NCBI GenBank assembly: GCA_024693415.1
Contig: JAILKX010000007.1
Span: 1 to 16,803 of the forward strand
Reading direction: 5' to 3'
Length of the DNA stretch: 16,803 nucleotides
Source: Bacilli bacterium
GTDB taxonomy: Bacteria > Bacillota_I > Bacilli_A > RFN20 > CAG-826
The notes under the pieces are model-generated. The model searched no databases. It was not told where the DNA came from and saw nothing but the letters and a program-made list of their open reading frames with translations. Shown one piece after another: positions 6,573 to 14,471 of the stretch. How positions within the stretch are numbered: position 1 is the first letter of the stretch; every line of letters begins with the position of its first letter. Made by a program: the position numbers and the translations under genes.

Positions 6573-7904
6573 ATGCCTGAAGAGAATCCTTCCACATATT
6601 ACATGGGAGTCCGTTTCCAGGGCTCGGAGAAATCCTATTATTTTTCGACCACGTTCGACGATCTGAAGATCGGCGATTTGGTCGTGGTCGACACCGTGAA
6701 CGGATACGAGATCGGCACGATCACCACCGCCCCAATCTCAATTTCCTTTTACCGCGGCAAATTGGAGCTTAAGCCAATCTTGAGAAAGCCGACCCGCAGC
6801 GACATGGTCGACTACAACTTCAACCTCAAGGAATCGAAGCGCGCCATGGCGGTCGCATCCGAGGAAATCAAGGCGCTGGGCCTGCCGATGGATCTTATCA
6901 GCGCGTACTACACCCTCGACGGAAGCAAGGTCACGATCACCTACACCTCGACCGAAAAGAGGGTAGATTTCCGCGAATTGCTCCGCCGCTTGGTCCCGGC
7001 TTTGAACCACTGCAGGGTTGAGCTTCGTCAGCTCGCCTCCAGGGACAGGGCCAAGATGGTCGGCGGCATCGGCGCCTGCGGATTGCCGCTATGCTGCTCA
7101 ACCTTCCTGAATCAGTTCGAGGGCATCTCCATCGCCAAAGCGAAGAACCAGATGCTCACCCTGAACATCCCGAAACTCTCGGGTCCGTGCAACAAATTGC
7201 TTTGCTGCTTGGCCTATGAAGACGAGACTTACACCATCGAGAAGAAGGAATTTCCGCACATCGGGACCGTGGTTCATACCGAAGACGGCGATTACACCGT
7301 CGATGCGATGAACATCATTTCGCGCACCGTCCGCATCGTCAATTCGACCAGGGACGACTACAAGACCTATTCGCTTGAGGACATCAAGGCGATGATGAAC
7401 GGCACCTATAAGAAGAAGGAAGAGGTCAAGAAGGTCAACGAATATTCGCTTCCCGACTTCAACATCTCCGCCGTGGGCGTCAGGGATGCCTCCTATGGAG
7501 GAAATTCGCTGAACGAGAACGCCGCCGCCAAGCCTGAGCGCGATGATCAGAACAATAGGGGCCGCAACCGCAATAAGCACCGCGGGAACGATCGCCGCAA
7601 CAACAACCAAGGCGGGAACGATCGCCGCAACAATCAGAGTGGGAACGATCGCCGCAATAATAACCAGCAGCGGAACAATCAGAACAACAACCAGAATAAC
7701 CGCAACAACCAGCAGCGGAACAACCGCGGCCAACGCCCCGACAACAACCAGAACAGGCCCAACAATAATCAGAATCGGCCGAATAACCAGAATAAGCCGA
7801 ACAACCAAAACCAGGGCCAGAATCAGGGCCAAGGCAATAACAATAACCGTCACAGGCATCACCGCGGCCATCGTCCGAACAACAATCAGAATAAGGGCGA
7901 ATAA
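6573..7904 (+). CDS. ricT: PSP1-domain protein RicT (YaaT) with a long Asn/Arg/Gln-rich tail
   Basis: Residues 1 to about 300 match the PSP1/YaaT family, with the diagnostic cysteine cluster GACGLPLCCSTF (167-178) and GPCNKLLCCLAYE (204-216). In Bacillus subtilis RicT works with RicA and RicF as an Fe-S-containing complex that tunes RNase Y mRNA processing. Family members are typically near 275 residues. This one has 443, because a low-complexity tail of about 120 residues (from about 324) rich in Asn, Arg, Gln and Gly is added, including three GNDRRNN repeats and a His/Arg stretch near the end. The tail is probably disordered and basic, suited to RNA contact; that is inference. AAGGAG lies about six bases before the ATG, and the position between holB and rsmI matches Bacillus synteny. 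Confidence 0.92.
   Translation: MPEENPSTYYMGVRFQGSEKSYYFSTTFDDLKIGDLVVVDTVNGYEIGTITTAPISISFYRGKLELKPILRKPTRSDMVDYNFNLKESKRAMAVASEEIKALGLPMDLISAYYTLDGSKVTITYTSTEKRVDFRELLRRLVPALNHCRVELRQLASRDRAKMVGGIGACGLPLCCSTFLNQFEGISIAKAKNQMLTLNIPKLSGPCNKLLCCLAYEDETYTIEKKEFPHIGTVVHTEDGDYTVDAMNIISRTVRIVNSTRDDYKTYSLEDIKAMMNGTYKKKEEVKKVNEYSLPDFNISAVGVRDASYGGNSLNENAAAKPERDDQNNRGRNRNKHRGNDRRNNNQGGNDRRNNQSGNDRRNNNQQRNNQNNNQNNRNNQQRNNRGQRPDNNQNRPNNNQNRPNNQNKPNNQNQGQNQGQGNNNNRHRHHRGHRPNNNQNKGE
7584..7660 (+). repeat. Three near-identical 20-base repeats in the ricT tail
   Basis: Units beginning GGGAACGATCGCCGCAA occur at 7584, 7614 and 7641, spaced 30 and 27 bases, each encoding GNDRRNN. The whole stretch 7543-7904 is low complexity with AAC/AAT and CAG/CAA codons. 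Such DNA can expand or contract by slippage, so tail length may vary between strains. Confidence 0.85.
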
Positions 7905-7906
7905 AA

Positions 7907-8767
7907 ATGGAACGGGAACTCAATTTTGAAGGCACGTCCCCCTTGCTTTATCTCATCGCGACCCCAATCGGGAACCTTGAGGAGATGACGCCTAGGGCGC
8001 TTTCGGTATTGAGGGAGACCGACTACATCGCCGCCGAAGACACCCGCAATTCGGGAAAGCTTATGGCGTTCTTCAAGATCGATAAGCCCTTCATCTCCTG
8101 CCATGAGCACAACGAGGAGGAGGCTTCGGCAAGGATCATCGACCTCCTTAAGTCGGGCAAAAAGGTCTGCTATATGTCCGACGCCGGATATCCGACCTTA
8201 TCAGACCCCGGGCAAAGGCTCGTGGCCAATTGCTTGGAGAACGGGATCAAGATCTCCGTTACGTCTGGGCCGTCGGCGGCAATCGATGCGCTGGCGTGCT
8301 CCGGATTAGACAGCGCACACTTCTACTTTGAAGGGTTCTTACCCGCAAAAGAGGGGGAGCGTGTATCGGAATTAAACGAACTCGCCAAGCGCAAAGAGAC
8401 TCTGATCTTCTATGAGTCGCCGCACAGGATCATGAAGACGCTCATCTCCATGGCCGCGACCCTCGGCGATAGAAAAGCCGTCATCGCCAGAGAGCTTACG
8501 AAGGCCCATGAGGAATTCATCCGCGGCACAATCGTCGAACTGTCCTTGCTTCCCGAGGAATCGCTTAGGGGCGAGATGGTCATCATCGTCGAGGGGAACA
8601 AGGTTGCTGAGCGCGGGCTCACCGACAACGAAATCGCCTTGGCACTCCGCGACGAACTGGAATTCGGGCGCAAAGGGAAAGAAGCGATCGCATCGGTCAG
8701 CAAAAACATGAATGTCCCGAAGAACCGGGTATACGATATCTATCTCAAGTCATTCAAAGATCAGTGA
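7907..8767 (+). CDS. rsmI: 16S rRNA (cytidine(1402)-2'-O)-methyltransferase RsmI
   Basis: A 286-residue member of the tetrapyrrole-methylase fold family, matching RsmI (YabC/YraL type), which 2'-O-methylates C1402 in the decoding centre of 16S rRNA using SAM. Diagnostic motifs are ATPIGNL (18-24), AAEDTRNSGKL (42-52), SCHEHNE (64-70), SDAGYPTLSDPG (91-102), FYFEGFLP and IFYESPHR, and RELTKAHEEFIRG. The usual PGxSA reads SGPSA here. It starts two bases after ricT with AAGGG about ten bases upstream. The TGA stop lies inside a terminator hairpin and overlaps the convergent yfhO-like gene by seven bases, so this is the last gene of the dnaX operon. The yabA gene that precedes it in Bacillus is missing. 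Confidence 0.96.
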   Translation: MERELNFEGTSPLLYLIATPIGNLEEMTPRALSVLRETDYIAAEDTRNSGKLMAFFKIDKPFISCHEHNEEEASARIIDLLKSGKKVCYMSDAGYPTLSDPGQRLVANCLENGIKISVTSGPSAAIDALACSGLDSAHFYFEGFLPAKEGERVSELNELAKRKETLIFYESPHRIMKTLISMAATLGDRKAVIARELTKAHEEFIRGTIVELSLLPEESLRGEMVIIVEGNKVAERGLTDNEIALALRDELEFGRKGKEAIASVSKNMNVPKNRVYDIYLKSFKDQ

Positions 8768-8791
8768 GCTTCGGCTTGCTGATTTTCTTTT
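8760..8791 (+). terminator. Intrinsic terminator of the dnaX-rsmI operon
   Basis: Positions 8760-8769 pair with 8774-8783 in ten consecutive pairs (two are G-U wobbles) around a TTCG loop closed by C-G, the extra-stable C(UUCG)G tetraloop. It is followed at once by TTTTCTTTT (8783-8791). The rsmI stop codon (8765-8767) is part of the stem. On the opposite strand the two wobbles become A-C mismatches and no T-run follows, so it should act mainly on the plus-strand transcript. Confidence 0.85.
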
Positions 8792-11700
8792 CCGTCGTCG
8801 CGCTTTTTCCTGCGCAGATAGAACCTGAGCCCCGTGTATGCGCCGAAGGCGGCCAGCCCAACGATCGCGGCTGTTGCCCCTAAAGCGAAATACGGGGTTT
8901 TGTATTGCAGGACATAGGTATTCTTTCCCTTCGGCGCGATGAAGCCCGTAAGGCCGCCGTCGAGGCGCAGCATGGTGCAGTTTTCGGTTTTGCCATCCTC
9001 GGTCGTAACCCTGCACTGCCATCCTTCGTCATAGCCAAATTGGGTCACGACGATCTTCGATTCTGAGTAATTCGTTGAGAACGTGTATCGATTTTCGGAC
9101 GATTTCATGTCATTCAGGGCGTTCTCGCGGAAGAAGTTGTATTTCTTGTTTTCCAAGGCCGTGAAATCCTCGACATACATGTTGATGGTGTTCGTGCTCA
9201 CCTTCATGACGCCGAGATCCCCATTGCTCTTGACCCAATCGGGCCAAATCAAGACGACCGCTTTGGCTTTGCCTTTCGCGTAGATGCCGATGGTGCCGTT
9301 ATTGTATCCCGCCATATCGACGCTTAGGTCCGCGACGCGCTTAAAGGTCGTGGCGTCATAGGAAAGGACTTGGTTCTCCAAGACGTTGCCATTCTCATCC
9401 AACGCATCGCCTACGACGAGGATCCTAGGCATATATTTGAACCAGCTCGCCTGAGTCGATGTGCTGTAGGACGAGTTGTAATACTTCAGATCGATGTAGC
9501 AGCCGCGGATGTCGGTATTGAAATATTCGCCGTCGTCAGGGGTCAAAACGAAGTGGTCCACGCCGCAGGTTACTTCCGGCTTATCGGTTGCTTTTACCGC
9601 CGTTTTCTCCGCATAGTGGTTCATGAAGTAGGTCACGCCTTCATCGGCGTAATCCGCGTCTGAGGCGGGCCAAAGCTTGTCGCCGGAATTGACGGTGTAA
9701 ACATAGCCATTGAGCCCATTGCCTACCGAAAGGCGCGTAAGATCGAAGTTGGCTTCCATCGCGGCATCGGTAAGGAATTCGGGAGTCTCGGCTATGGCGA
9801 ATTCGGCCGGCAATTCGACATCATCATCGATGATGGCGCCGAGCATCTCGACTTCCTGGAGTGCTTTTTGCTGCCGGAAGTATTTGTCGCCGGAATTGAT
9901 TCCTTTGGGATAGAAATTGCTGTAATTGCCATCCTTCCCAAGACGGTAGATCTTCGACGAATCTATGGCGTGGCCAACACTTGGCAAATAGTCTTCCGAA
10001 ACGCGATATACGCGATACGTGTCACGATTTACGGACAATTCAGGTACTTCTTCGGCGCCGAAAGGAACATTGACGCCGACCCATTTGGATTTGCTGCTCA
10101 AGCCGTTTTCGTTCTCGATGACGTAGTAGCGATAGCCGAGCACTTGGTCGAGTCCCATCTTCTTGTTGCGGTACACCGAGGTCCAAGTGGCGTTCATATA
10201 CGTTTCGCCGCCATATGTCGTCGCAGTGCCGGACGCGTTTTTGAGCTTATTCATGATGCCGAAGTCGTTCGCCCCGAAGTTCAGCAACGAATGGAATGAG
10301 CTGACGTCGTTATATCCGGCGGCAAAGGCAAAGTTGGTGGTTCCTTTCGAGCCGTCGAAGAAAGCGCGGTAGAACGAAGAGTCATAAGCGGCGATGTTGT
10401 CGGCGATTTGGCTGTTTGTCGCCAAAGTGGCTGATCCGCCCATAAACGCGGTATCCATATCCCATAGCCCGACATAGAGGTAACCGCAGTTGCCGGCGGC
10501 GATCGCTTCGGCCGCGACGATCCCGCACATTACATAAGGGAGCCATTTCTTGCGGCATCCGGCGAAGAAGATGATGCCCTCCACCGCGATTAGGCCCGCC
10601 TCATACCAAACGTACCAGAAGCGGTTCAGATTCTGATACAACTCATCCGGCATAATATAGGACGACTTGAAATAAGTCATGCCGTTTATGGCGCTGAACG
10701 TCAGATTCTCAAGCGCCCAATAAACGGCGCAGAAGGCCAAGACGGAACCCACTAAGGCAATGGCAGAACCGGCGAGCGGAACCCATCTGGGGGCCGTCCT
10801 ACGCTGGTCGAACGCCCAGCAGCCGTAATAAACGATGAGCGGGACGAGGACGAAGAACCAACGCCCATATCCGTTGCCCGAGAACCCGAAGAAAAAGTAG
10901 TACGCAAAGGTGGTAAAAACCAAAAAGACGCAACCCAGTATAGCGAATATGTGGCTGTAGCGTTTCTGGAGGATGCTGTGAATCACGCCCTGGAAGAACA
11001 AAATCACGAAGGGCGTGTAGCAGAATATGGATGCGGTCCAGGCATCGTATACGTTGCCCGTGGACACGATCAGGGGAAGGGTAAGATATCCGCCGGTTGG
11101 ATAGAAGAACGAGACGAGCCCCATCAGGGTTCGCCCAGGGTTGTCGCCCACTTCTTCGAAGAGCAATCCGAAGAGCGTCACGAAATCCTTGGCCTTCACG
11201 GCATCGAACAGCGAATGCATATAGGCGCTACCGATTGAGGAAGTGCGGCCGGACAGCGAGCTGACGCGGATTGAAGGCAAAAGCGACCACGACCCAGCCA
11301 TAATGCCTATGGCAAAGCCCATCACGCCCACCCCCATGGTCAGCCAATTCGTTTTGGCGTCGCGTTCCTTGATGGTGGCGAAGAAGCGCCAGACAGCGTA
11401 AATAACGCCCCAGATGCACATGGTGACAACCAACATGAAGCAGGAGATCTCCATCAGAAAAACACCCAAGATCAAAGCCCCAGGCTTTTGTTCTTTCAAG
11501 ACGCGCTCAATGCCATAAAGGATGAGTGGCACGTAGGTGACGGCCGATACGAAGTTCGGGAAACCAACCATGAAGCACACATATCCGGAGAAGGCGGTGG
11601 CGATTGCGCCAAATCTTGCGGTCCATTCCTTGATTCCCCGGTAGCGCAGGAACATGCGCATGAAGGCGGCCGCGAAAGTGCAGCGCGCGATGGTGGCCAT

Positions 11701-12108
11701 AGCATAGAGCTGGGGTATCCACGCTTTCGGGAAAAACGCCATCAAAATGATGAATGGGTCAAATAAACCGTAGTAAGAGTTGGCTCCTATGTTGTCGGTT
11801 CCCACGAAGATGTTCGCATCGAAGAGCGGGAACTGCCCCGTGGTGAAAAACGTGCGCCACGTGTCGTGATAATCGTAAGCAAAAGGCAGATATTGATGCG
11901 AGTAATCCCAGTTGAATGCGCTCGTGAACGAGTTCTCGACCAAGCCATATAGGGACCACAAGAATCCGATGAGGATCGTGGCGACGATGAAATAGAAAAC
12001 CGAATTGGGGTTCTTAAGGAAGGCGAAAAACTTGACCCATTTGGGCCAAGCGATTCCCTTCTTCCTATAAGAAGAGAGCGTTGTGTGTTGCTCTGCTTGC
12101 TCAATCAT
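8761..12108 (-). CDS. YfhO-family giant membrane protein (GT-C glycosyltransferase-like)
   Basis: A 1115-residue protein resembling YfhO (Pfam YfhO family). A first membrane helix (about 37-57) is followed by an acidic extracytoplasmic loop WDYSHQYLPF (67-76) and GQFPLFDANIFVGTDN, the region where GT-C enzymes carry catalytic Asp. About a dozen helices reach residue 545, then comes a large extracytoplasmic domain (about 550-1070), one last helix (about 1074-1096) and a basic tail. In Bacillus subtilis and Listeria, YfhO/GtlB proteins add sugars to lipoteichoic acid from a lipid-linked donor. No CsbB- or GtcA-like partner is seen here, so the substrate is unknown. Its start overlaps the upstream PII-like gene (ATGA) without a strong ribosome binding site, suggesting coupling. 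It is the last gene of the minus-strand operon. Confidence 0.88.
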   Translation of the reverse strand: MIEQAEQHTTLSSYRKKGIAWPKWVKFFAFLKNPNSVFYFIVATILIGFLWSLYGLVENSFTSAFNWDYSHQYLPFAYDYHDTWRTFFTTGQFPLFDANIFVGTDNIGANSYYGLFDPFIILMAFFPKAWIPQLYAMATIARCTFAAAFMRMFLRYRGIKEWTARFGAIATAFSGYVCFMVGFPNFVSAVTYVPLILYGIERVLKEQKPGALILGVFLMEISCFMLVVTMCIWGVIYAVWRFFATIKERDAKTNWLTMGVGVMGFAIGIMAGSWSLLPSIRVSSLSGRTSSIGSAYMHSLFDAVKAKDFVTLFGLLFEEVGDNPGRTLMGLVSFFYPTGGYLTLPLIVSTGNVYDAWTASIFCYTPFVILFFQGVIHSILQKRYSHIFAILGCVFLVFTTFAYYFFFGFSGNGYGRWFFVLVPLIVYYGCWAFDQRRTAPRWVPLAGSAIALVGSVLAFCAVYWALENLTFSAINGMTYFKSSYIMPDELYQNLNRFWYVWYEAGLIAVEGIIFFAGCRKKWLPYVMCGIVAAEAIAAGNCGYLYVGLWDMDTAFMGGSATLATNSQIADNIAAYDSSFYRAFFDGSKGTTNFAFAAGYNDVSSFHSLLNFGANDFGIMNKLKNASGTATTYGGETYMNATWTSVYRNKKMGLDQVLGYRYYVIENENGLSSKSKWVGVNVPFGAEEVPELSVNRDTYRVYRVSEDYLPSVGHAIDSSKIYRLGKDGNYSNFYPKGINSGDKYFRQQKALQEVEMLGAIIDDDVELPAEFAIAETPEFLTDAAMEANFDLTRLSVGNGLNGYVYTVNSGDKLWPASDADYADEGVTYFMNHYAEKTAVKATDKPEVTCGVDHFVLTPDDGEYFNTDIRGCYIDLKYYNSSYSTSTQASWFKYMPRILVVGDALDENGNVLENQVLSYDATTFKRVADLSVDMAGYNNGTIGIYAKGKAKAVVLIWPDWVKSNGDLGVMKVSTNTINMYVEDFTALENKKYNFFRENALNDMKSSENRYTFSTNYSESKIVVTQFGYDEGWQCRVTTEDGKTENCTMLRLDGGLTGFIAPKGKNTYVLQYKTPYFALGATAAIVGLAAFGAYTGLRFYLRRKKRDDGKENQQAEAH

Positions 12109-12464
12109 TCGGCTTTAGCTTCTGCCTCTCCCTCTTTCTTTGCCTCTTCGTCGTATTCGTCGATGCCGACCGTTCCCGACACGGGAAGCGAGAAGGCGAT
12201 GCCCTGTCCCTTGGTATCCATGCCGGCGGATTCGTTGACCGCCAGGAGGATCTGATCGCGGATGTTCGTCGGCGCGATGATGATGACCATCTCCTTTTCG
12301 GGGGTGATGATGACGCCGAAGTACTTTTCCATTTCGTGGTTGCCGGTGCCGTGGGCATTCAAAACCGTGCCGCCGCGGGCGCCTGCTTTTCTTGCGGCAG
12401 TCATAACGAGGTCAGTAAAACCACGGTTTACGATGCACACGATTGCTTCATTTTTGATTTCCAT
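12105..12464 (-). CDS. PII-like regulatory protein (second of two)
   Basis: A 119-residue protein with the features of the P-II nitrogen-regulator fold: a first strand (AIVCIVNRGF), the helix TDLVMTAARKAGARGGTV, a glycine turn HGTGNHEMEKYFG (38-50) and the C-terminal SAGMDTKGQGIAFSLPVSGTVGI. PII trimers usually bind ATP, ADP or another nucleotide and regulate a partner, often a membrane transporter. The GGT (31-33) and KGQG (85-88) segments suggest a working ligand pocket. An acidic and Lys-rich tail (about 102-119) follows. AAGGAG lies nine bases before the ATG. It lies 13 bases after the first PII-like gene and four bases into the yfhO-like gene. The ligand cannot be told from sequence. Confidence 0.82.
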   Translation of the reverse strand: MEIKNEAIVCIVNRGFTDLVMTAARKAGARGGTVLNAHGTGNHEMEKYFGVIITPEKEMVIIIAPTNIRDQILLAVNESAGMDTKGQGIAFSLPVSGTVGIDEYDEEAKKEGEAEAKAE

Positions 12465-12477
12465 GTCACTGCTCTCC

Positions 12478-12873
12478 TTATTTCTTTTTGATCAGGGGTT
12501 CTTCGAACCTGACGTTTCCCAGCATTTTGTAAATCGATACGCCCGCCACCGAATCAAGCGGGATGGCGAACCCAACTCCTTTGGCGGCCTTAGATATCTG
12601 GAACCTGCCTTCAAGCGCCAGCTTGACGGTTGGCCATCTATCGGCTTTGATGATGGACAAGACCGCTTCTTTCTTCAGGTCCCCCATACCGAATGCTTCA
12701 TAGAGGTCGTTCGGCGCCGTGCCATAGCCTTTCATGACGCAGCAGAAGTAGGCTTCGTTTTGTTTGAGCAGGTTCACGACGTAGCTGCCTTGCTCGTTAT
12801 TCACAAACACCATCACAAGCCAAAGCGGTGACACGCGGTGCTCGGAATCGTATTTCTTCTTCTCATCAGCCAT
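12478..12873 (-). CDS. Divergent PII-like protein (first of two)
   Basis: A 131-residue protein that can be aligned by eye with the next gene. KGYGTAPNDLYEAFGMG (48-64) matches HGTGNHEMEKYFG, and KAAKGVGFAIPLDSVAGVSI (95-114) matches the KGQG...SGTVGI end. In place of the glycine pair before the first turn it has YFCCV (42-46), so its ligand site differs. Its start codon shares one base with the DUF1538 stop (TAATG). It has an AGGAGG (12889-12884) encoded by the acidic end of that protein, implying tight co-expression. A role as a regulatory or structural partner of DUF1538 or of the second PII-like protein is inference. Confidence 0.7.
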   Translation of the reverse strand: MADEKKKYDSEHRVSPLWLVMVFVNNEQGSYVVNLLKQNEAYFCCVMKGYGTAPNDLYEAFGMGDLKKEAVLSIIKADRWPTVKLALEGRFQISKAAKGVGFAIPLDSVAGVSIYKMLGNVRFEEPLIKKK

Positions 12874-14471
12874 TACGCAGCCACCTCCTCTTCACCGAAA
12901 TTGAAATGCACGATCTGATTCTCGTCGGCCTCGTGCAGACGCTTCCTTGCCTTGCGCAAGGCGTGCTTAGTCTTGATTGCGGACACGACGCCCATGAACT
13001 GCAGCACGATAAGCGGCATCATCGCGACCATCGCTACCAATCCAAAACCATAGAGATACTCATCTTCGCCGCGAGCAAAAGAGAACCCGATGCAGAACGG
13101 CAAGATGAATGTCGAGGTCATCGGGCCGGAAGCAACGCCGCCGGAGTCAAACGCCATGGCCGTATAGATTTTTGGGACGACGAACGACAGCGCGAACGCG
13201 GCGATGTAGCCAGGAATCAAGTAGTACATCAAATCGAATTGGAAGTAGGCTCGGACTAGCTGCAGACCGACCGCAACGCCGATTGAAATCGATAAGATAA
13301 TCAAGACTTGCAGCTTTTTTATTGCACCGTCGCTCACTTGCTCGATCTGTTCGACCAAGACGTGGACCGCGGGTTCGGCTAGGACGCCGAACACGCCGAA
13401 TATGACGCCAAGGCCTATCGCAAGCGGCACGAATGTGTCGTTCGTGCCAAGGCTCTCACCCAACTTGGAAGCAATTGGCATGAAGCCCGATTCGACCGCG
13501 GAGAGGAACATGACCAAGCCGAGATAAGTGATGCCCATGCCAAGGGTCACGCGAAGAACGGTCTGCCAAGGCAGGCGTATGAAGATCAGCTCGTAGACGA
13601 TGAAGAAGATCAAAATCGGAACGACCGATAAAGCAACGCTGCGAGAGAAGCCAATCAAAGAGGCGTAATACGAAGTCCAAATATCGGCGAAGGAAGTATT
13701 CGGCGAAAGCGTTACGCTCTCGTATGCGCCGCCGACTGGCAAATCCATTCCCATCGCGTTCATAATGGCCGCGATGATGACGACCGAGATGATCGGGCCA
13801 ACGGAGCAAAGCGCCGTCAAACCGAAGGAGTCATCAGAATTTTTACCGCCGTGAGAGGCAGCCATGCCTAAGCCAAAGCCCAGGATGAACGGAACGGTGA
13901 CCGGCCCGGTAGTGACTCCGCCCGAATCGAAGCAAATCGGGAGGAACCTTGGATTGATGAGGTACACGAGAACAAACACCAACGCATAGAACACAATGAA
14001 CATCATGTTGAGGTTTTTGTGATAGGCGATGCGAAGGACGCCGATTACCAAGAACACGCCGACGCCTACGCCAATCGTACCTACGATGACGTAATAATTG
14101 ATGCCGATTTGTCGTGCCAAAACAGTTAGGTCAGGCTCCGCGATCGTGACCAGGACGCCAAGGAAGAACGTCATGCAGACCAAGAAGGCCACGCTCTTCT
14201 TACGCGCCAATGAGCCACCGATATATCGACCAATATCCGTCATGGATTGCTCGGTGCCGATACCGAAGAGGGTCGTTCCGAAAATGATGAGCACGACCGA
14301 GATCAAAAAGCCAACCAAATCAATTTCGTTGATGTAGAGCTCTTCCCGGAAACAGGCTTCGGGCATCGCGAATTTCTCAACGAAAAAGAGAATGACGATA
14401 ACGAGCGCAATCGGAGTGGTCGACAGCGCTGATTCCTTTATCTTTTTTAGCCAAAACTTAAGCTTTCCCAT
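12873..14471 (-). CDS. DUF1538 membrane protein with two homologous halves
   Basis: A 532-residue polytopic membrane protein of the DUF1538 family, function not established. Two homologous halves are visible: AEP at 111-113 and 365-367, and FDSGGVTTGPVTVPFILGF (181-199) matched by FDSGGVASGPMTSTFILPF (441-459). The repeat period is about 255-260 residues. Such Gly-rich, Asp-containing re-entrant-type motifs in repeated halves resemble secondary transporters, but no substrate can be assigned. The N-terminus is cytoplasm-like and basic, and the C-terminus after about 500 is hydrophilic and could meet the PII-like partners. Its start lies 14 bases inside rluA, with AAAAAGG five bases upstream provided by the Lys-rich rluA tail. 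Confidence 0.85.
   Translation of the reverse strand: MGKLKFWLKKIKESALSTTPIALVIVILFFVEKFAMPEACFREELYINEIDLVGFLISVVLIIFGTTLFGIGTEQSMTDIGRYIGGSLARKKSVAFLVCMTFFLGVLVTIAEPDLTVLARQIGINYYVIVGTIGVGVGVFLVIGVLRIAYHKNLNMMFIVFYALVFVLVYLINPRFLPICFDSGGVTTGPVTVPFILGFGLGMAASHGGKNSDDSFGLTALCSVGPIISVVIIAAIMNAMGMDLPVGGAYESVTLSPNTSFADIWTSYYASLIGFSRSVALSVVPILIFFIVYELIFIRLPWQTVLRVTLGMGITYLGLVMFLSAVESGFMPIASKLGESLGTNDTFVPLAIGLGVIFGVFGVLAEPAVHVLVEQIEQVSDGAIKKLQVLIILSISIGVAVGLQLVRAYFQFDLMYYLIPGYIAAFALSFVVPKIYTAMAFDSGGVASGPMTSTFILPFCIGFSFARGEDEYLYGFGLVAMVAMMPLIVLQFMGVVSAIKTKHALRKARKRLHEADENQIVHFNFGEEEVAA

Noticed and set aside
7098..7871. Long minus-strand open frame opposite ricT, rich in Val, Ile and Leu
   Set aside because: It is the reverse-strand shadow of the Asn/Gln-rich ricT tail and cysteine core. 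It has no family resemblance, and ricT on the plus strand is certain.
8702..8740. Possible terminator for the yfhO-like transcript (CCCG/CGGG hairpin and a later T-run on the minus strand)
   Set aside because: The stem is only four pairs and the T-run lies about nine bases away, inside rsmI coding sequence.
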